A DNA stretch of 64,000 bases from Natrinema hispanicum (GCF_004217335.1 NZ_SHMP01000005.1:310001-374000), one strand, 5' to 3'. Counted from the first letter of the stretch, positions 50,014 through 60,513 are shown. Made by a program: numbers and translations. The notes: a model not told the origin generated them from the letters alone.

Positions 50014-51540
50014 TCAGCCGACGACTGCCGCCGCTGCCTCGAGTGCGGCGGTGGCGATCGGATCGAACGCCGGCAGGATGACGACCGTCATTACGGCGGC
50101 GGCGATGATCGCCGCGTAGAGGCCGGTGGGCTGGGCGAGGCGATCCCGATCGAGGATCGGCTCCTCGATCCAGAGGGCCTTGACCAGCCGCGAGTAGTAG
50201 TACAGCGAGAGCGCGCTGTTGACGACGAGCGCGGCGGCGAGGACGAGCAAGACCGTGTTATCTGCGGCCGCGTTGACCGTCTCGGTGTAGAGCAGGTACT
50301 TGCTCCAGAAGCCACCGAACGGCGGCACGCCGGCGAGGCTGAACATGAACACGGCCATCGCCGCGGAGGCGAAGGGTGCCTGCGTCGAGAGGCCGTTGTA
50401 ATCATCGAACGTGGGGCCGACACCCCAGTACTCGGCCAGCGCGACGAACAGGAACGCACCCGTGTTCATGAAGCCGTAGACCAGCAGGTGCATCATCGCC
50501 GCACCCATCACGAGATCGCCGGCCTCAGTCGAGAGCGCCGCCAGCCCGATCAGCACGTAGCCGGCGTGTCCGATCGAGGAGTACGCGAGCATTCGTTTGA
50601 CGTTCTCCTGGGTCGCCGCCGCGAAGTTCCCGAGCGTCATCGTGACGATCGCGAGGATGACGAACGCCACCGTCCAGTCGACGCCGATGACGGCGGTCGT
50701 CGCCTCGAGCGGGAACGCCGTCGTGAACACGCGGATCGCGAGCACGAAACCGGCGGCCTTCGAGGCTGAAGACAGGAACGCCGAGATCGGTGCCGGCGCG
50801 CCCTCGTAGGCCTCGGGGGCCCAGAAGTGGAACGGGACGCTCGCGGTCTTGAACGCGACCCCGCCGATCAGCATGAGGATGCCGAGTCCGAGGAGGCCGC
50901 CCATCTCGCCTGCCGCACTGAGGTTCGTCGCGATGTCCTCGAGTTGCAGCGAGCCGGTCGCACCGTAGACCAGCGAGATGCCGTAGACGAAGATCGCCGA
51001 CGACAGCGCGCCGATCAGGAAGTACTTCAGCCCCGCTTCGACGCTGCCGCGGTTGTCCTTTAGGATCGCGACCAGCGCGTACGACGGCAGACTCGTTAGC
51101 TCGAGTGCGATGAAGATCGTCACGAGGCTGTTCGAAGCCGCGATCATCGACATCCCGGTCGCCGCGAGGACGACCAGCGAGTAGTACTCGGCCTGGTAGG
51201 TGTGATCGCGCAGGTAGTCGTAGCTCGCCACCGCAACGAGGGCGGTGACGATCGAGATGATGATCATGAAGTACAGCGCCAACCGGTCGACGATGAACTG
51301 GCCGTTCATCACGTCGACGACGCCGTAGTTTTCGATCCCGGTCGCACCGACGCCGGCGGCGGTAAACCAGACGGCGACGGCCAGCGAGGCCAGCGAGCCG
51401 GCGATAGCGGTGCCAGCAAGCAGCGAGCGGTTCGTCGACCGCGGATTGATGCTATCGAGCAGGAAGAGGACGAGTGCCGTTCCTGCCAGGATCAGTGCCG
51501 GGGCGAGTGCCGCCCATTCGGGAAGCTGGAAGACTGCCAT
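50014..51540 (-). CDS. nuoN: Complex I-like proton-pumping subunit NuoN
   Basis: The 508-residue polytopic protein is an antiporter-like subunit with the lysine- and proline-containing helices LTSLPSYALVAIL and VPFHFWAPEAYEGAP, and the KRMLAYSSIGHAGYVL segment. It is one of three homologous pumping modules (L, M, N) in the membrane arm. Its ATG overlaps the nuoM stop as TGATG. Last gene of the operon. Confidence 0.94.
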   Translation of the reverse strand: MAVFQLPEWAALAPALILAGTALVLFLLDSINPRSTNRSLLAGTAIAGSLASLAVAVWFTAAGVGATGIENYGVVDVMNGQFIVDRLALYFMIIISIVTALVAVASYDYLRDHTYQAEYYSLVVLAATGMSMIAASNSLVTIFIALELTSLPSYALVAILKDNRGSVEAGLKYFLIGALSSAIFVYGISLVYGATGSLQLEDIATNLSAAGEMGGLLGLGILMLIGGVAFKTASVPFHFWAPEAYEGAPAPISAFLSSASKAAGFVLAIRVFTTAFPLEATTAVIGVDWTVAFVILAIVTMTLGNFAAATQENVKRMLAYSSIGHAGYVLIGLAALSTEAGDLVMGAAMMHLLVYGFMNTGAFLFVALAEYWGVGPTFDDYNGLSTQAPFASAAMAVFMFSLAGVPPFGGFWSKYLLYTETVNAAADNTVLLVLAAALVVNSALSLYYYSRLVKALWIEEPILDRDRLAQPTGLYAAIIAAAVMTVVILPAFDPIATAALEAAAAVVG

Positions 51541-53066
51541 CAGAGCCCACCTCCCTGGATGATCGGATCAATTGCGTCGGTTATCATGGTGAAGATCAAG
51601 TCAGGGGCCACGCCGAGGGTGATGATCAGCCCCAGCAGGACGATCATCGACGCGACGTCGTGGACGGGAGCGCGGCCGACCTCGTAGTCGGTTTCTAGGT
51701 TGTACGGCCCGAACACCGTCCGCTGGAGTGCAAACAGCAGGTAGCCCGCGACGATGACGATGCCGAACATCGCAAGCGAGGTAAAAGCGGCCGAGTACGC
51801 GAGCAACTCGGAGCCGAACGAGCCGAAGAAGATGAAGTACTCAGCAGCGAAGCCGGACATGAGCGGCAGGCCCATGTAGCCGAACGCGCCGGCGATCAAC
51901 ACGCCGACGGCGATCGGCATCCGGTCTGCCATCCCGGACATGTCGGTGACCATCCGGGTGTGGGTGGCGTTGTAGATGACGCCGACCGACATGAACATCA
52001 GTCCGGAGATCAGGCCGTGGGAAACCATCTGGAAGGTCGCACCGCCGACACCGAACTGGGTGTACGCGACCAGCCCGAGGATGACATAGCCCATCGACGA
52101 GACCGACGAGTAGGCGACGATCCGTTTGAGGTCGGTCTGGGCGAGTGCCAACATCGCGCCGTAGATGACGCTGATGACGGCGATCGCCGCGATCGGCACC
52201 GCGTAGGCTTCGACCTGCTCGGGGAACATCGTGAAGTTGAATCGGAGCAGGGCGTAGGTCCCCATCTTCAGCAGAACACCGGCCAGCAGAATCGACGCTG
52301 GCGTGGGGGCCTCGACGTGGGCGTCGGGCAGCCACGTGTGGAACGGCACCACTGGCACCTTCACCGCAAAGCCGAGGAACATGCCGATGAACGCAAGCGA
52401 CGCGAGCGTCGTCCCGCTCAGGCCGAAGAAGCCCTCGGGGCCGCCGGCGAGCATCGCGGTCGCGATCTCGGGCAGCCCGAAGGAGGTGACCGAGTCACCG
52501 AGTCCGAAGACGAGCGAGATGAACGAACCGAACATCACCAGCGACGCCACGTTCGTGTAGACGAAGAACTTGATGGCGGCGTATTTGCGACGCGGGCCAC
52601 CCCAGATGCCGATCAGCAGATACATCGGGATCAGGACTGCCTCCCAGAAGACGAACCACAGGAAGAAATCGAGCGCCGAGAAGACGCCGATCAACATCGC
52701 CTCGATAAAGAGGATCAGGCCGTAGAACTGCGACTCCCGCTCGTCGATCGGCGTCCACGAGCTGACGATCGCCAGCGTACAGAGAATCGCCGTCAGGACG
52801 ACCAGCGGCAGGCTGATCCCGTCGAGGCCGACGAACCACGAGATCGAGTAGCCGCCGATCTCGAGCCACGCCGCCTGTGATTCGAACGCCAGTTCGCCAT
52901 CGAGCAAGGCGTTGCCGTTGCCGTCGAAGGCGGCAAACAGCCACAGCGACAGTGCCGTCGGCACGAGGCTGATAGCGAAAGCGAGTTTGCCAGCAATGCG
53001 ATTCGGCGCGACGAACGTCACTAACGCGCCGACCAGTGCAACCGCGATCAGTATTTCAATCATCAT
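51540..53066 (-). CDS. nuoM: Complex I-like proton-pumping subunit NuoM
   Basis: The protein is 508 residues from ATG 53066 (overlapping the nuoL stop by 4 nt; ATG 53063 is also possible). Conserved pumping-subunit text: VPVVPFHTWLPDAHVEAPT and LKRIVAYSSVSSMGYVI, with a Glu and Lys in transmembrane helices. It transports protons (or ions) across the membrane arm. Confidence 0.94.
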   Translation of the reverse strand: MMIEILIAVALVGALVTFVAPNRIAGKLAFAISLVPTALSLWLFAAFDGNGNALLDGELAFESQAAWLEIGGYSISWFVGLDGISLPLVVLTAILCTLAIVSSWTPIDERESQFYGLILFIEAMLIGVFSALDFFLWFVFWEAVLIPMYLLIGIWGGPRRKYAAIKFFVYTNVASLVMFGSFISLVFGLGDSVTSFGLPEIATAMLAGGPEGFFGLSGTTLASLAFIGMFLGFAVKVPVVPFHTWLPDAHVEAPTPASILLAGVLLKMGTYALLRFNFTMFPEQVEAYAVPIAAIAVISVIYGAMLALAQTDLKRIVAYSSVSSMGYVILGLVAYTQFGVGGATFQMVSHGLISGLMFMSVGVIYNATHTRMVTDMSGMADRMPIAVGVLIAGAFGYMGLPLMSGFAAEYFIFFGSFGSELLAYSAAFTSLAMFGIVIVAGYLLFALQRTVFGPYNLETDYEVGRAPVHDVASMIVLLGLIITLGVAPDLIFTMITDAIDPIIQGGGL

Positions 53067-55114
53067 GCGAACCACCCTCCGAGATAGCCGAGGACGAGCA
53101 GTAAGGCGATGAACCCGCCCACCAGCAACGCCGCGTAGTTAGTCACAATACCCGTCTGGATGCGTTTCACCCAGTTGCTGCTGAACAGACTCACTGTCGA
53201 CGTACCGTTGACGAGTCCGTCGATAACCGTCTGGTCGAACCGGTCGGCGGCTCGAGCCAGCGGCAGTGTGGCCCCTTCCGCGAGCCAGACCTGGTACTCG
53301 TCCTGGTAGTAGTTGTTCCGCAGGAGGCTGTACGCGCCGCCGAGTTTCTGCATGTGGCGGGTCGGCTCGGGCACGTTATACAGCGTGTGTGCTGTGAACG
53401 CACCGGCCAGTGCGAGCCCGAGCGACAGTCCCGCGCTCAACAGCATGGTTGTCGTCTCGGAGCCACCGATGACGCCCTCTTCGAAGGCGACCGTTTCGTG
53501 GTATGCGTGGTAGGTCAGCCCTTCGACGTAGCCATACTCACCGTCGAGCCAGAACTCGAGGAACGTGATGTCGATGTCGAGTAGCTTCGCGACGGGGGCC
53601 ATGTTCACGAGCCCGGTGACCGTCGCGAGGATCCCCAGCACGATCAGCGGGACCTTAATGGCCCAGCCGACTGGGTGTGGGTCTTCGGCGGTCTCCGAGC
53701 GGGGCTCACCGTGGAAGGTCAAGAAGACCATCCGGAACGTATAGAAGCCCGTGAAGAACACCGCAACCAGTCCCATCGCGTAGGCCGCGAGGATGATCGG
53801 CTGCTCTAAGCCGATGATGAGCGCGTCGAACAGCACCTCGTCTTTCGACCAGAAGCCGGAGAAGGGGACGATCCCCGCGAGTGCGAGCGCGCCCGCAAGG
53901 AAGGTGTAGTAGGTGACGGGCGCTTTGTCTTTCAGGCCGCCCATCTTCCACATGTTCTGTTCGTGGTGCATGAGCACGATGACGGCCCCGGCACCGAGGA
54001 ACAGCAAGGCCTTGAAGAAGGCGTGATTCAGCAGGTGGAAAACGCCGGCGACGTAGCCGCCGACACCGAGCCCGAGCATCATATAGCCATACTGGCTGAT
54101 GGTCGAGTACGCAAGCACTTGCTTGACGTCGTCTTTAACGACGCCCATCGTCGCCGCAAACAGGGCGGTGAAGCCGCCGACGAACGCGATGATTGAAAGC
54201 GCCGTCGGGGAAAGCGCGTAGTAGCCGAACATCCGCGCGACGAGATAGACACCGGCCGCAACCATCGTTGCCGCGTGGATAAGTGCGGAGACGGTGGTCG
54301 GACCCTCCATCGCGTCGGGCAGCCAGGTGTGGAACGGGAACTGTGCGGACTTGCCAAGCACCCCGCCGAGCACGAGTAGTCCGGTGATCGTCACCCACGT
54401 CTGAGCGTCGAAGCCGAACAGCGTCGCGCCGTCGTCGATCGCCGTCTCGGCGGCGGTGACGAACGAGCCCTCACCGGCGAAGCTGACCGTGCCGAACGTC
54501 GCCGCGATGGCGACGACCCCGATCAGGAAGAAGTAATCACCGAAGCGGGTGACCAGGAACGCCTTCTTCGCGGCCGAGGGGGCCGATTCCGTGCGGAACC
54601 AGAACCCGATCAGCAGGTACGAACACAGCCCGACGAGTTCGAAGAACATGAACGCCATCAGCAGGTTGTCCGCGAAGACGAAGGCGAGCATGCTGAACGT
54701 AAAGAGGCCGAGCTCGGCGTAGTACCGCGGCAGCCCGGTCTCACCTTCGGCGTTCATGTAGCCGAGACTGAAGACGTGGACGAGCAAGGCGACCAGCGAG
54801 ACGATCACCAACATGAGCGCCGAGAGCGGATCGATCAACACGCCGAACGTGAAGGCAACTCCCTCAGCGCCGGTCTCGCTTGCGGCCGCGCCGGCCGTCC
54901 ACTCATACAGCGTCGTGTGATATGCGTTCCCGCCACCGACTGCCGCGAACATCACGAGCGAGATCAGTAGCGAGCCTGCCGTCGCGATAATACCCGGAAG
55001 CGCGCCTTTCTTCGGCAGATGTTTCCCGAAGAGCAGCGTGACGACGAACGCCACGAGCGGGAGCACTGCGATCGCCGGTGCGAATCCGAACGGTCCTGTT
55101 GCTGTTGCTGCCAT
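53063..55114 (-). CDS. nuoL: Complex I-like proton-pumping subunit NuoL
   Basis: The 683-residue protein is the largest antiporter-like subunit, with a core containing FPFHTWLPDAMEGPTTVSALIHAATMV and VLAYSTISQYGYMML. The extended C-terminal lateral helix region is rich in charged and glycine segments. It begins 1 nt before nuoK ends and couples distant proton channels through its long helix. Confidence 0.95.
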   Translation of the reverse strand: MAATATGPFGFAPAIAVLPLVAFVVTLLFGKHLPKKGALPGIIATAGSLLISLVMFAAVGGGNAYHTTLYEWTAGAAASETGAEGVAFTFGVLIDPLSALMLVIVSLVALLVHVFSLGYMNAEGETGLPRYYAELGLFTFSMLAFVFADNLLMAFMFFELVGLCSYLLIGFWFRTESAPSAAKKAFLVTRFGDYFFLIGVVAIAATFGTVSFAGEGSFVTAAETAIDDGATLFGFDAQTWVTITGLLVLGGVLGKSAQFPFHTWLPDAMEGPTTVSALIHAATMVAAGVYLVARMFGYYALSPTALSIIAFVGGFTALFAATMGVVKDDVKQVLAYSTISQYGYMMLGLGVGGYVAGVFHLLNHAFFKALLFLGAGAVIVLMHHEQNMWKMGGLKDKAPVTYYTFLAGALALAGIVPFSGFWSKDEVLFDALIIGLEQPIILAAYAMGLVAVFFTGFYTFRMVFLTFHGEPRSETAEDPHPVGWAIKVPLIVLGILATVTGLVNMAPVAKLLDIDITFLEFWLDGEYGYVEGLTYHAYHETVAFEEGVIGGSETTTMLLSAGLSLGLALAGAFTAHTLYNVPEPTRHMQKLGGAYSLLRNNYYQDEYQVWLAEGATLPLARAADRFDQTVIDGLVNGTSTVSLFSSNWVKRIQTGIVTNYAALLVGGFIALLLVLGYLGGWFA

Positions 55115-55115
55115 C

Positions 55116-55421
55116 TTACCACCTCATCGTCGTCGGAACCGTGACGTCGATGTCACGGAAGTTACGGTACAACACCAGGATGATCCCGAGTCCGACGGCC
55201 ACCTCGGCGGCAGCCAGCGCCATCGTAAACAGCGCAAACAGCTGCCCGGTGAGGTTGCCGTGATAGAACGAGAACGCGATCAGGTTGATATTGGCCGCGT
55301 TCAGCATGAGTTCGACGGACATCAGGAACAACAGTGCGTTACGGCGCGTCAACACTCCGAAGAGCCCGATACAGAACACTGCCATCGACAGCAGCACGTA
55401 ATACTGCACGTCGACGGTCAT
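55116..55421 (-). CDS. nuoK: Complex I-like subunit NuoK
   Basis: The 101-residue protein has three transmembrane helices and the glutamate-bearing LMSVELMLNAANINLIAF and ALAAAEVAVGLGI, the proton-path residues of NuoK. It overlaps nuoJ2 by 4 nt. Confidence 0.95.
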   Translation of the reverse strand: MTVDVQYYVLLSMAVFCIGLFGVLTRRNALLFLMSVELMLNAANINLIAFSFYHGNLTGQLFALFTMALAAAEVAVGLGIILVLYRNFRDIDVTVPTTMRW

Positions 55422-55870
55422 CGGCTCTCACCTCCAGTGTCTGTGTGCCGGTCGGTCGTTGCTGCACTCGAGCCGTCGGTCCCACCGTCAGTCACGGCCG
55501 GTTCCGGTCCGCCAGTCGCGCTCGCTTCCTCGCCAGCGCTTGCAAGCGCAGCGACGGGTTCGCCTTCTTCCTCGCGTTTCGCGAGGACGAGCGAGGCGTC
55601 GAGCGCGGCGTCGAGTGCGACGGCGACGAGTAAGACGGCGGCGAGGAACGGTTCGGTGCCGCCGATCTGTTGGAGTTCGTCGAAGCCGAACAGCGCGTAG
55701 CCGAGTTCGGCCGTAATCGAGACGTCGGCGGGGAAGCCAGCACCCGCAGCCGCGGTCATCGGCTCGAAGGCCGCGTTCAGCGTGATCAGCGCCATCACGC
55801 CGAACAGCCCGACCGCGAGTAGTCCGGGGACCAGCGTCTTGCCGAGTCTAAGTTTCGGGCCGGTCGTCAT
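55418..55870 (-). CDS. nuoJ2: Complex I-like NuoJ, C-terminal half
   Basis: The protein is 150 residues from ATG 55870, overlapping nuoJ1 as ATGA. It has two or three membrane helices (about 14-32 and 60-78). The rest is a hydrophilic, acidic tail of about 70 residues that bacterial NuoJ lacks. In haloarchaea NuoJ is encoded in two parts; this is the second. The tail has no known role. Confidence 0.85.
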   Translation of the reverse strand: MTTGPKLRLGKTLVPGLLAVGLFGVMALITLNAAFEPMTAAAGAGFPADVSITAELGYALFGFDELQQIGGTEPFLAAVLLVAVALDAALDASLVLAKREEEGEPVAALASAGEEASATGGPEPAVTDGGTDGSSAATTDRHTDTGGESR

Positions 55871-56139
55871 GCCTGTACCACCTCGTCCGTGTCGGAGTCG
55901 TCGCGCTGGGTCAGCATGACGGCGAACGTGATGAGGACGAGAACCCCGCCGACGTAGACGAGGACCTGCATCATGGCGACGAACTCCGCCGCCAGCATCA
56001 CGTAATGAATCGCCACGCTGAGCAGCGCCACACCCAGCAGGAGCGCCGAATGCCACGGGTCCTGCATGAGCACGACACCCACCGCGCTGGCAAGCGTGAG
56101 TAACGCAAACAGCGCGAACGCGATCAGCTCGTAGTTCAT
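55867..56139 (-). CDS. nuoJ1: Complex I-like NuoJ, N-terminal half
   Basis: The 90-residue protein has three helices with the NuoJ text PWHSALLLGVALLSVAIHYVML and MMQVLVYVGGVLVL. The conserved Tyr/Val and Glu/Gly-rich pi-bulge region of NuoJ is here. The 4-nt overlap with nuoJ2 shows the split halves are made together. Confidence 0.9.
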   Translation of the reverse strand: MNYELIAFALFALLTLASAVGVVLMQDPWHSALLLGVALLSVAIHYVMLAAEFVAMMQVLVYVGGVLVLITFAVMLTQRDDSDTDEVVQA

Positions 56140-56180
56140 GTATTGGTAGTTACTGCCCGTTTGCGGGACGGGCGGACCCG

Positions 56181-56642
56181 TTACTGGTAATCGACCTCCC
56201 CTTCACCTTCGCCGACCCACGCGTCCCGATCGGGTTCGCGGGCGGCGAGTGGGTCGATGTCTTTGTACCACGGTACTGCCTTCAGTTGCTCTTTGTTGTA
56301 GACGAAGTCGTGTTTCGTGTCCGCGGTGAACTCGAAGTTCTCCGTCAGCAGGATGGCGTCGACTGGACAGACCTCCTCACAGAGCCGGCAGTAGATACAC
56401 TGGCCGATGTGGAGGTTGTACTGTTCGCCCTGTCGTTGATCGTTCGTGACGATCTGGATCGTATCGTTCGGACAGACATTTTCACACTGGCGACACCAGA
56501 TACACCGCTCCTGACTGAACTTGTGGACGCCGCGGAATCGCGGCGAGACGTCCGGTGCGGTCTCCGGATACTCCACCGTGAACGTAGAGCCGTCCAGTGC
56601 GTGTTTCATCGTCGTTGCCATCGATTTGAGTATCCCGATCAT
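56181..56642 (-). CDS. nuoI: Complex I-like iron-sulfur subunit NuoI
   Basis: The 153-residue protein has two [4Fe-4S] ferredoxin motifs, CIWCRQCENVCP (about 47-58) and CIYCRLCEEVCP (about 82-93), which hold clusters N6a and N6b. It sits in the connecting arm and passes electrons to NuoB. It overlaps nuoH by 4 nt. Confidence 0.95.
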   Translation of the reverse strand: MIGILKSMATTMKHALDGSTFTVEYPETAPDVSPRFRGVHKFSQERCIWCRQCENVCPNDTIQIVTNDQRQGEQYNLHIGQCIYCRLCEEVCPVDAILLTENFEFTADTKHDFVYNKEQLKAVPWYKDIDPLAAREPDRDAWVGEGEGEVDYQ

Positions 56643-57751
56643 GCTATTAGCCCCACGATTACCGCAGTCAGGACGAGATTAGCGAACGAAAGGACGAGCA
56701 GTCCCTTCCAGCCAATCTCGATCAGTTGGTCGATCCGGACGCGTGGCACCGCAGAGCGCAGCCACTGCGTTGCGAAGAACACCGCCCAGATCTTGATGAT
56801 AAACCAGACGATGCCCGGCAGGACGGGGCCTGCGGGCCCGCCGAGGAAGATCGTCGCGATGATCGCCCCGCCGAGGAAGATGTGGAGGAACTCACCGAGG
56901 TAGATCAACACGAAGTGAACCGAGGAGTACTCGGTCTGATACCCCGCGACGATCTCGGTCGGTGCCTCCGGCGTGTCGAAGGGGTTGCGCCCGACCTCCG
57001 CGAAGTTCGCCACCAGAAAGAGGACGAACGCGAAGGGGTTGACGAACGCGTACCACGTCGGAATCGAGATGCCAGCGATCTCCACCAGCGTCTCGTGTTG
57101 GGCAGCGACGATCTCGCCCATCTGTAGCGTGCCGGCGAAGATCACGACCGACATCCCGGTGATAACCAGCGGGATCTCGTAGGCGATGTTCTGTGCCACC
57201 GCACGAAGGCCGCCGAGCAGCGAGTACTTGTTCGCCGACGCGTAGCCCGCCATCACCAGCCCGAGGCTGGCGATCCCGGAGACGGCGAAGACGTACGCGA
57301 GTCCGACTTCGGGGTCCGCGAGGTGGAGGCCGCTTCCCATCGGGATGACGGCAAACCCAAGCAGTGCCGACGCCGCAACGACGATGGGCGCGAGATCGTA
57401 GGCCGGTCGATCGGCGTTTTCGGGAATGATAAGCTCCTTCGAGAGGAGTCGAACCGAGTCGGCGACGATAATGAACAGCCCTGCCGGCCCAAGCCGATTG
57501 ACCGCGATCCGGTCGGTGAAAGCGGCAGTGATCTTTCGTTTCGCCCACGGCCCTGCAACCCCAGTCATCGCGAGCATCAGGTTGCCGATGAGAAAGGCCG
57601 CAAGGAACGTCGCGAGGAGTTCCCCGCCGAGGCCGAACCCATCGAGACCGGTCAGCTCCCCGATTCGCTCGGGAAGCAAGACCGTATCCTGCAGCGGGAC
57701 CGCCGGCAGTCCTGACGCCGCATCGGTTGCGACGACAGTTGTGCCGGTCAT
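56639..57751 (-). CDS. nuoH: Complex I-like membrane subunit NuoH
   Basis: The protein is 370 residues from ATG 57751. Helical text includes FIIVADSVRLLSKE, FPASALL-like segments, EVGRNPFDTPEAPTEIVAGYQTEYSSV and LGGPAGPVLPGIVWF, diagnostic of NuoH at the quinone channel. It is separated from nuoCD by 1 nt. The upstream frame would overlap nuoCD and is not used. Confidence 0.94.
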   Translation of the reverse strand: MTGTTVVATDAASGLPAVPLQDTVLLPERIGELTGLDGFGLGGELLATFLAAFLIGNLMLAMTGVAGPWAKRKITAAFTDRIAVNRLGPAGLFIIVADSVRLLSKELIIPENADRPAYDLAPIVVAASALLGFAVIPMGSGLHLADPEVGLAYVFAVSGIASLGLVMAGYASANKYSLLGGLRAVAQNIAYEIPLVITGMSVVIFAGTLQMGEIVAAQHETLVEIAGISIPTWYAFVNPFAFVLFLVANFAEVGRNPFDTPEAPTEIVAGYQTEYSSVHFVLIYLGEFLHIFLGGAIIATIFLGGPAGPVLPGIVWFIIKIWAVFFATQWLRSAVPRVRIDQLIEIGWKGLLVLSFANLVLTAVIVGLIA

Positions 57752-57752
57752 A

Positions 57753-59408
57753 CTAGCGATCCACCTCCCCGAGCACGATGTCGAGACTGCCAAGCGAGGC
57801 GATCATATCGGGGATGTACTCCCCTTCTGCCATCTCGGGCAGCGCCGAGAGGTTGTGGAAACACGGGCTGCGGATCTTGAACCGACCCGGCTTGTCCGTG
57901 CCGTCCGCGCGAATGTAGATGCCGAGTTCGCCCTTTGCGCCCTCGACACTCCGGTAGATCTCCGTGTCCGCGTCGGGCTTGAGTGTCCGCGGGACGTTGC
58001 TCTGGACAGTCCGTTCGTCTTCGGGCCAGTCCTCGAGCAAGTCGAGACACTGCTCGATGATCTTCGCGGACTCCTCGACTTCCTGCATGCGCACGAGGAC
58101 GCGGCTGTAGTTGTCACAGCCGTCCTCGGTGACGACGTCCCACTCTAAGTTCTCGTAGTAGCCGTAGGGGTCGTCCCGACGGAGGTCGTAGTCGATACCC
58201 GAGCCGCGAGCGACGGGGCCGGTACAGCCGTACTGTTTGGCGACCTCGGGCTCTAAGACCCCGGTATCGTGCGTTCGAATCTGGAAGATCTCGTTTGCGG
58301 TCAGCAGGTCGTTGTACTCGTCGACCTTTGCGGGGAGGCCATCGAGGAAGTCACGCGTCTTCTCGATGAACTCCTCGCGGGGTTCGGGCAGGTCCCAGGC
58401 AACCCCGCCGAGCCGGAAGTAGTTGAACATGAGCCGCTGGCCGGTCAGGTCCTCGAGGATGTCCTGTACGACCTCGCGATCGCGCATCCCATACTGGAAG
58501 ATGGCGGTGAAGTCGCCGTAGACGTCCAGTGCGAACGTCGCCAGCGCGAGCATGTGTGAGGCGATCCGGGAGAGTTCGGCACCCATCGTCCGAATGACCT
58601 GGGCGTACTCGGGGACGTCGATGTCCGCGAGGTCTTCGGCGACGCGTGCGTAGGCCCACTCGTTTAGGAGCCCTGCCGAGACGTAGTCCCAGCGGTCGGG
58701 ATACGGCATGATCTGGTGGCGATAGGTGCCCTGCTGGCACATCTGCTCCTCACAGCGGTGCAGATAGCCGATGTCGGGATCGACGTCGACGACGGTTTCA
58801 CCGTCTAACACCGTCTCGATGTGGAGCACACCGTGGGTCGCCGGATGGTGTGGCCCGATATTGAGGAACATCGTGTCCGACTCGTCGTCGTGGTGATCGG
58901 GCTGGATCGGATTGGCGTGTTCCGTCAGCGTCACCAGCTGGGGTTTCTCCTGGTCGTAGTCCCGCGAGAGCGGATGACCCTGCCAGGTTTCGGGCAGGAG
59001 GATCCGTCGTGGATCAGGATGGCCTTCGTAGTCGATGCCGACGAGGTCGAACGCCTCCCGTTCGTGCCAGTCAGCAGTGCGGAAGACCGGTTCCGCGGTC
59101 TGGCTGACCGGCTCGTCGGTCGTGGTCGGCACGACGACTGACACTTCTTGTGTCGGATCGGCGTATTTCCGGAGGTGGTAGATCGATTCGTACCGGTCCG
59201 GATACTCCTGTGCGGTCAGGTTGGCGAGGTGGTCGAACCCGGCCTCGTCTCGGAGGTCTTTGAGGACGTCCTGGACGTCGTCCGGCCGGATGACGAATCC
59301 GGGCGCATTCAGATGATCGTCGCGTGCGAGCGCGCGATCACCGACGATCGCCTCGAGTTCGTCTTCGGTGACCTCGGCTGCCGACTGTCGTTCGAGTCCC
59401 GTGCTCAT
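57753..59408 (-). CDS. nuoCD: Complex I-like fused NuoCD subunit
   Basis: The 551-residue protein joins NuoC (about 20-165, ending with [14 protein letters not shown]) to NuoD (about 185-551, with [12 protein letters not shown] and the [10 protein letters not shown] quinone-pocket segment). NuoD resembles a hydrogenase large subunit without its metal cysteines and forms the quinone-binding pocket with NuoB. The stop of nuoB overlaps its start. Confidence 0.95.
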   Translation of the reverse strand: MSTGLERQSAAEVTEDELEAIVGDRALARDDHLNAPGFVIRPDDVQDVLKDLRDEAGFDHLANLTAQEYPDRYESIYHLRKYADPTQEVSVVVPTTTDEPVSQTAEPVFRTADWHEREAFDLVGIDYEGHPDPRRILLPETWQGHPLSRDYDQEKPQLVTLTEHANPIQPDHHDDESDTMFLNIGPHHPATHGVLHIETVLDGETVVDVDPDIGYLHRCEEQMCQQGTYRHQIMPYPDRWDYVSAGLLNEWAYARVAEDLADIDVPEYAQVIRTMGAELSRIASHMLALATFALDVYGDFTAIFQYGMRDREVVQDILEDLTGQRLMFNYFRLGGVAWDLPEPREEFIEKTRDFLDGLPAKVDEYNDLLTANEIFQIRTHDTGVLEPEVAKQYGCTGPVARGSGIDYDLRRDDPYGYYENLEWDVVTEDGCDNYSRVLVRMQEVEESAKIIEQCLDLLEDWPEDERTVQSNVPRTLKPDADTEIYRSVEGAKGELGIYIRADGTDKPGRFKIRSPCFHNLSALPEMAEGEYIPDMIASLGSLDIVLGEVDR

Positions 59409-60112
59409 GGTGAATCAGCCCAGTTGTAGCGCATTACGAGGTCGTCTTCGTCGATGTCGTCTGCGAGCTTCTGGACGAGTTCGTCTTTGGGCAGATCGCC
59501 GAACTCCTCGAGTTCGTACGGTTTGACGACGACGGGCGTCGATTCGCCGTTGCGGATCCGCTCTTGAAGTTTGGCGATGCCGTAGACGAGTGCTTCCGGC
59601 CGCGGCGGGCAGCCGGGGACGTGGATGTCGATGGGGATGATCTCCTCGGCACCCTTGACGACGTTGTATCCTTCCTGGAAGGGGCCGCCGGAGATCGTAC
59701 ACGAGCCCATGCCGACGACGAACTTCGGTTCGGGCATCTGGTCGTAGACCCGCTTCATTCGGGGGCCGAACTTGGAGACGATCGTCCCGGGGACGATCAT
59801 CACGTCGGCCTGACGGGGTGATGCACGCGGCACACCGGCCCCGAAGCGGTCCAGGTCGTGTTTGATCGCGTAGGTGTGCATCATCTCGATGCTGCAACAT
59901 GCGATCCCGAACTGGAGCATGAACATCGAGTTGCCCCGCACCCAGTTCATGAACTTGTCGAACTTCGTGAGAATGAACGGGGTCGATCCGAAGGCCTCGC
60001 GAAGCTTGGAATTGAAGCGGTCGTCGGCACCCTCCCCGATGCGCGAATCGCGGGTGTCCGTCGACGGTGCGGTGCTGTCGTAGATCTGCTGGCGTGGTTG
60101 TTCGCTACTCAT
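59405..60112 (-). CDS. nuoB: Complex I-like N2-cluster subunit NuoB
   Basis: The 235-residue protein carries the four cysteines of cluster N2: [12 protein letters not shown] (tandem pair), [10 protein letters not shown] and [11 protein letters not shown]. The N-terminal 55 residues are a haloarchaeal extension. It hands electrons to quinone at the NuoB/NuoD interface. It overlaps nuoA by 4 nt. Confidence 0.95.
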   Translation of the reverse strand: MSSEQPRQQIYDSTAPSTDTRDSRIGEGADDRFNSKLREAFGSTPFILTKFDKFMNWVRGNSMFMLQFGIACCSIEMMHTYAIKHDLDRFGAGVPRASPRQADVMIVPGTIVSKFGPRMKRVYDQMPEPKFVVGMGSCTISGGPFQEGYNVVKGAEEIIPIDIHVPGCPPRPEALVYGIAKLQERIRNGESTPVVVKPYELEEFGDLPKDELVQKLADDIDEDDLVMRYNWADSP

Positions 60113-60513
60113 GGTCTGTCAGCGTCCAGTTGGCGAGGTGTCCGTGCCCACTGTACCGCGCCCGTGCGCCACGCCCACGCGAGTCCGACGAGCAGGATGG
60201 CGACGAACGCCAGCATCGGCCCGAGCGCGCGGGCAAGCGGGATATCCGCCGCGAGCGCATCCTGATAGGCGACCGCCCAGGGGAACAGGAGGACGGTCTC
60301 GATATCGAAGACGACGAACAGAAGCGCAACCATGTAGTACTGAATATTGAACCGGATGCGCGTTCCGCCGGTCGGAATCTCGCCACTCTCGTAGGTGGCG
60401 CGTTTACTCGTTTCGGGAACCGTGGGCCGCAGGAGATACGATACCGTCATCATCCCAAACGGTATCAGTACCCCGACGAGCGCCAGTGCCCCGATGGCGA
60501 TCCAATCATTCAT
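60109..60513 (-). CDS. nuoA: Complex I-like membrane subunit NuoA
   Basis: The protein is 134 residues from ATG 60513 (MNDWIAIGALALVG). ATG 60549 is open but gives an unlikely extra N-terminus. It has three helices with YESGEIPTGGTRIRFNIQYYMVALLFVVFDIE, the NuoA loop and helix. First gene of the operon; the order A-B-CD-H-I-J-J-K-L-M-N has no EFG, so the electron donor is not NADH through the usual module. Confidence 0.93.
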   Translation of the reverse strand: MNDWIAIGALALVGVLIPFGMMTVSYLLRPTVPETSKRATYESGEIPTGGTRIRFNIQYYMVALLFVVFDIETVLLFPWAVAYQDALAADIPLARALGPMLAFVAILLVGLAWAWRTGAVQWARTPRQLDADRP

